A stretch of 64,000 nt of DNA from Paenibacillus sp. SYP-B3998 (GTDB lineage: Bacteria > Bacillota > Bacilli > Paenibacillales > NBRC-103111). The stretch lies in the NCBI RefSeq assembly GCF_010820665.1, contig NZ_JAAIKC010000006.1, forward strand, positions 124,001 to 188,000, in the 5' to 3' direction. Below are positions 62,995-64,000 of this stretch, piece after piece. A program made the translations under genes and the position numbers. Every line of letters begins with the position of its first letter. Within the stretch, counting starts at the first letter, position 1. A model generated the notes under the pieces. It saw nothing but the letters and a program-made list of their open reading frames with translations. It was not told the origin of the DNA and made no database searches.

Positions 62995-63495
62995 CTAGTC
63001 CAGACGAATTTTCACGCTATAATCGGGGGCACGCTCATTCTGATGCGCAATTCTCGCTGATGCCGCAGCCGCAAGACCACAAACCAAATCATCAAGAAAA
63101 ACATGTACAGCAGATCGATCGTCATTCAAATCTCGAATAATGCCAATCTTTTCTTTATCCAAATACCCGAAACTCGTAAGTCCTATCATCCCGTAGACGT
63201 GAACAATGCCAAGCGCCAGCGTTTCATCAACACCGAATAATGGTTCATCTACTTCAAGAATCGACTGTAAAGGCTCAGGAAGCAGCTTCTTCTCAGCCAG
63301 TTCGTCAAGGGCAATACCTGCGTATAAGGTATACTGTACTTCGCGCTTCGCTAACACCGCTAACACGCTTTCTACACATTCATCTTCGGTAAGTTGATCA
63401 TTATAGGGCTTTTGTAGCTTGAATACAATCTCCGCTATTTGCTCTACCGTAACACCGCGTTTTTTCAGCAGCTGAATCATGTGCTCTTCTGTCAT
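62995..63495 (-). CDS. Phosphatidylglycerophosphatase A-like protein (YutG type)
   Basis: 166-aa protein of the PgpA superfamily. The central region has DDRSAVHVFLDDLVCGLAAAASARI and GIVHVYGMIGLTSFGYLDKEKIGI. The N-terminal 45 residues are a charged regulatory extension (ITRVSE-like VTVEQIAEIVFKLQKPY). The form is soluble-looking and helical as in B. subtilis YutG. Whether it dephosphorylates phosphatidylglycerophosphate is not shown by the sequence alone. It lies between dnaE and the accD region. Confidence 0.85.
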   Translation of the reverse strand: MTEEHMIQLLKKRGVTVEQIAEIVFKLQKPYNDQLTEDECVESVLAVLAKREVQYTLYAGIALDELAEKKLLPEPLQSILEVDEPLFGVDETLALGIVHVYGMIGLTSFGYLDKEKIGIIRDLNDDRSAVHVFLDDLVCGLAAAASARIAHQNERAPDYSVKIRLD

Positions 63496-63557
63496 AGCAT
63501 CCTCCTCATACCTTCGGAATGAACTAGGTTCCTATGTATATGCAGAGGTTAGGAGCA

Positions 63558-64000
63558 TTATTTCACTTTGGCTGAATCTTTGCCCATGATCGTCTCGATC
63601 ATACGAATCAGCTCAGGTGAGGGATCCACCTGATATTGATCGCTGAGGGCCAAAAGCCGACCGCCGTTCTCATAGAACAGCGCAACGGAGAGCGGCCCCT
63701 TGTGCAGCTTTAGCAGCGTCTTCAGCTGAAGCAGCTTCGCCGGCTGCTCGCAGTCGGCCGAGATCTTGACGAACACCCGTTGAGCCTTCGGCTCCCCAGC
63801 GGTGCTCGTGCTGCCACTCCCCGCAGCCTGCGGCTGGGCAGCGTTCGTCCGCACAGGCTGCTCAGCCGCGTGAGGGTCTTGGCGACCTGCCCCTGGCGGG
63901 GTCGTCTTGGCAGGGGCGCTGCGCGCACCGACCGTGCCTGTGGCCCCTGTACGAGCTGGGGCCCGGCGAAGCCGTTGGACGGCCTCAGGGTCGTCCAACG
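63558..64000 (-). CDS. dnaE: DNA polymerase III alpha subunit (DnaE), C-terminal end
   Basis: The frame is open to the right window edge and ends at 63558. The last 75 residues (RVFVKISADCEQPAKLLQLKTLLKLHKGPLSVALFYENGGRLLALSDQYQVDPSPELIRMIETIMG) match the C-terminal OB-like or tau-interacting region of Gram-positive DnaE. Before it lies a Pro/Ala/Gly-rich, low-complexity linker (about 63780-64000), clearly richer in G and C than the surroundings. Position upstream of accD matches B. subtilis synteny. Partial: the catalytic domains are outside the window. Confidence 0.8.
   Translation of the reverse strand, partial: LDDPEAVQRLRRAPARTGATGTVGARSAPAKTTPPGAGRQDPHAAEQPVRTNAAQPQAAGSGSTSTAGEPKAQRVFVKISADCEQPAKLLQLKTLLKLHKGPLSVALFYENGGRLLALSDQYQVDPSPELIRMIETIMGKDSAKVK

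Overview
This window looks like a chromosomal segment of a low-to-mid GC, endospore-forming Bacillota, most likely Paenibacillus or a close relative. I infer this from the gene families (YesM/YesN-type two-component system beside sugar ABC permeases, YtvI, GapB with an SR1P peptide, CydABS, a lysine riboswitch, a c-di-GMP riboswitch), from strong AGGAGG ribosome binding sites, and from partial synteny with the Bacillus subtilis block dnaE-accD-accA-pfkA-pyk-fxsA-ytvI-citZ-icd-mdh-phoP-phoR. I saw no rRNA, tRNA, CRISPR array or complete insertion sequence.

Layout. 0-4.1 kb: partial response regulator, sensor kinase and two sugar ABC permeases. 4.3-11 kb: transporters (MarC and three MFS pumps), two of them paired with their own MarR or Cys-rich HTH regulators. 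11.3-17 kb: a polysaccharide deacetylase and a gluconate regulon (gnd, gntR, gntP, gntK) with two matching palindromic operators. 17-21.5 kb: a frameshifted secreted protein, a MocR regulator divergent from an EamA transporter, and peptide deformylase. 21.6-27.5 kb: a cell-surface module of a 1.2-kaa LPKTG protein, a secreted transglutaminase-like protein under a c-di-GMP-I riboswitch, and a class D sortase. 27.7-29 kb: GapB-type dehydrogenase overlapping an SR1P-family peptide gene.

29-34.6 kb is a worn region. It has a TetR regulator, pssA behind a promoter with a large palindrome, and a remnant that looks like DedA where B. subtilis has ybfM and psd. It also has a lysine-riboswitch-controlled permease, an ISL3-type transposase remnant and a broken Crp/Fnr-family regulator. 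34.6-37.4 kb is the cytochrome bd operon (cydA, cydB, cydS, plus a small membrane ORF in front) with a perfect Rex-type palindrome and a perfect FNR/CRP-type palindrome upstream.

37.5-64 kb is mainly core metabolism: a Gfo/Idh oxidoreductase, a MerR-methyltransferase fusion, PhoR/PhoP in kinase-first order, class I fumarase, a second deacetylase, YfbR-like nucleotidase and a secreted PPC-domain protein. It continues with mdh-icd-citZ, ppx and ppk overlapping tail to tail, ytvI, fxsA, a thioesterase, the pyk-accA-accD block (no pfkA between accA and pyk), a PgpA-like protein and the C-terminal end of dnaE.

All calls come from reading the sequence and from recalled family knowledge; no searches were run. 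Start codons were moved from the longest frame to the best ribosome binding site where the sequence decided it.
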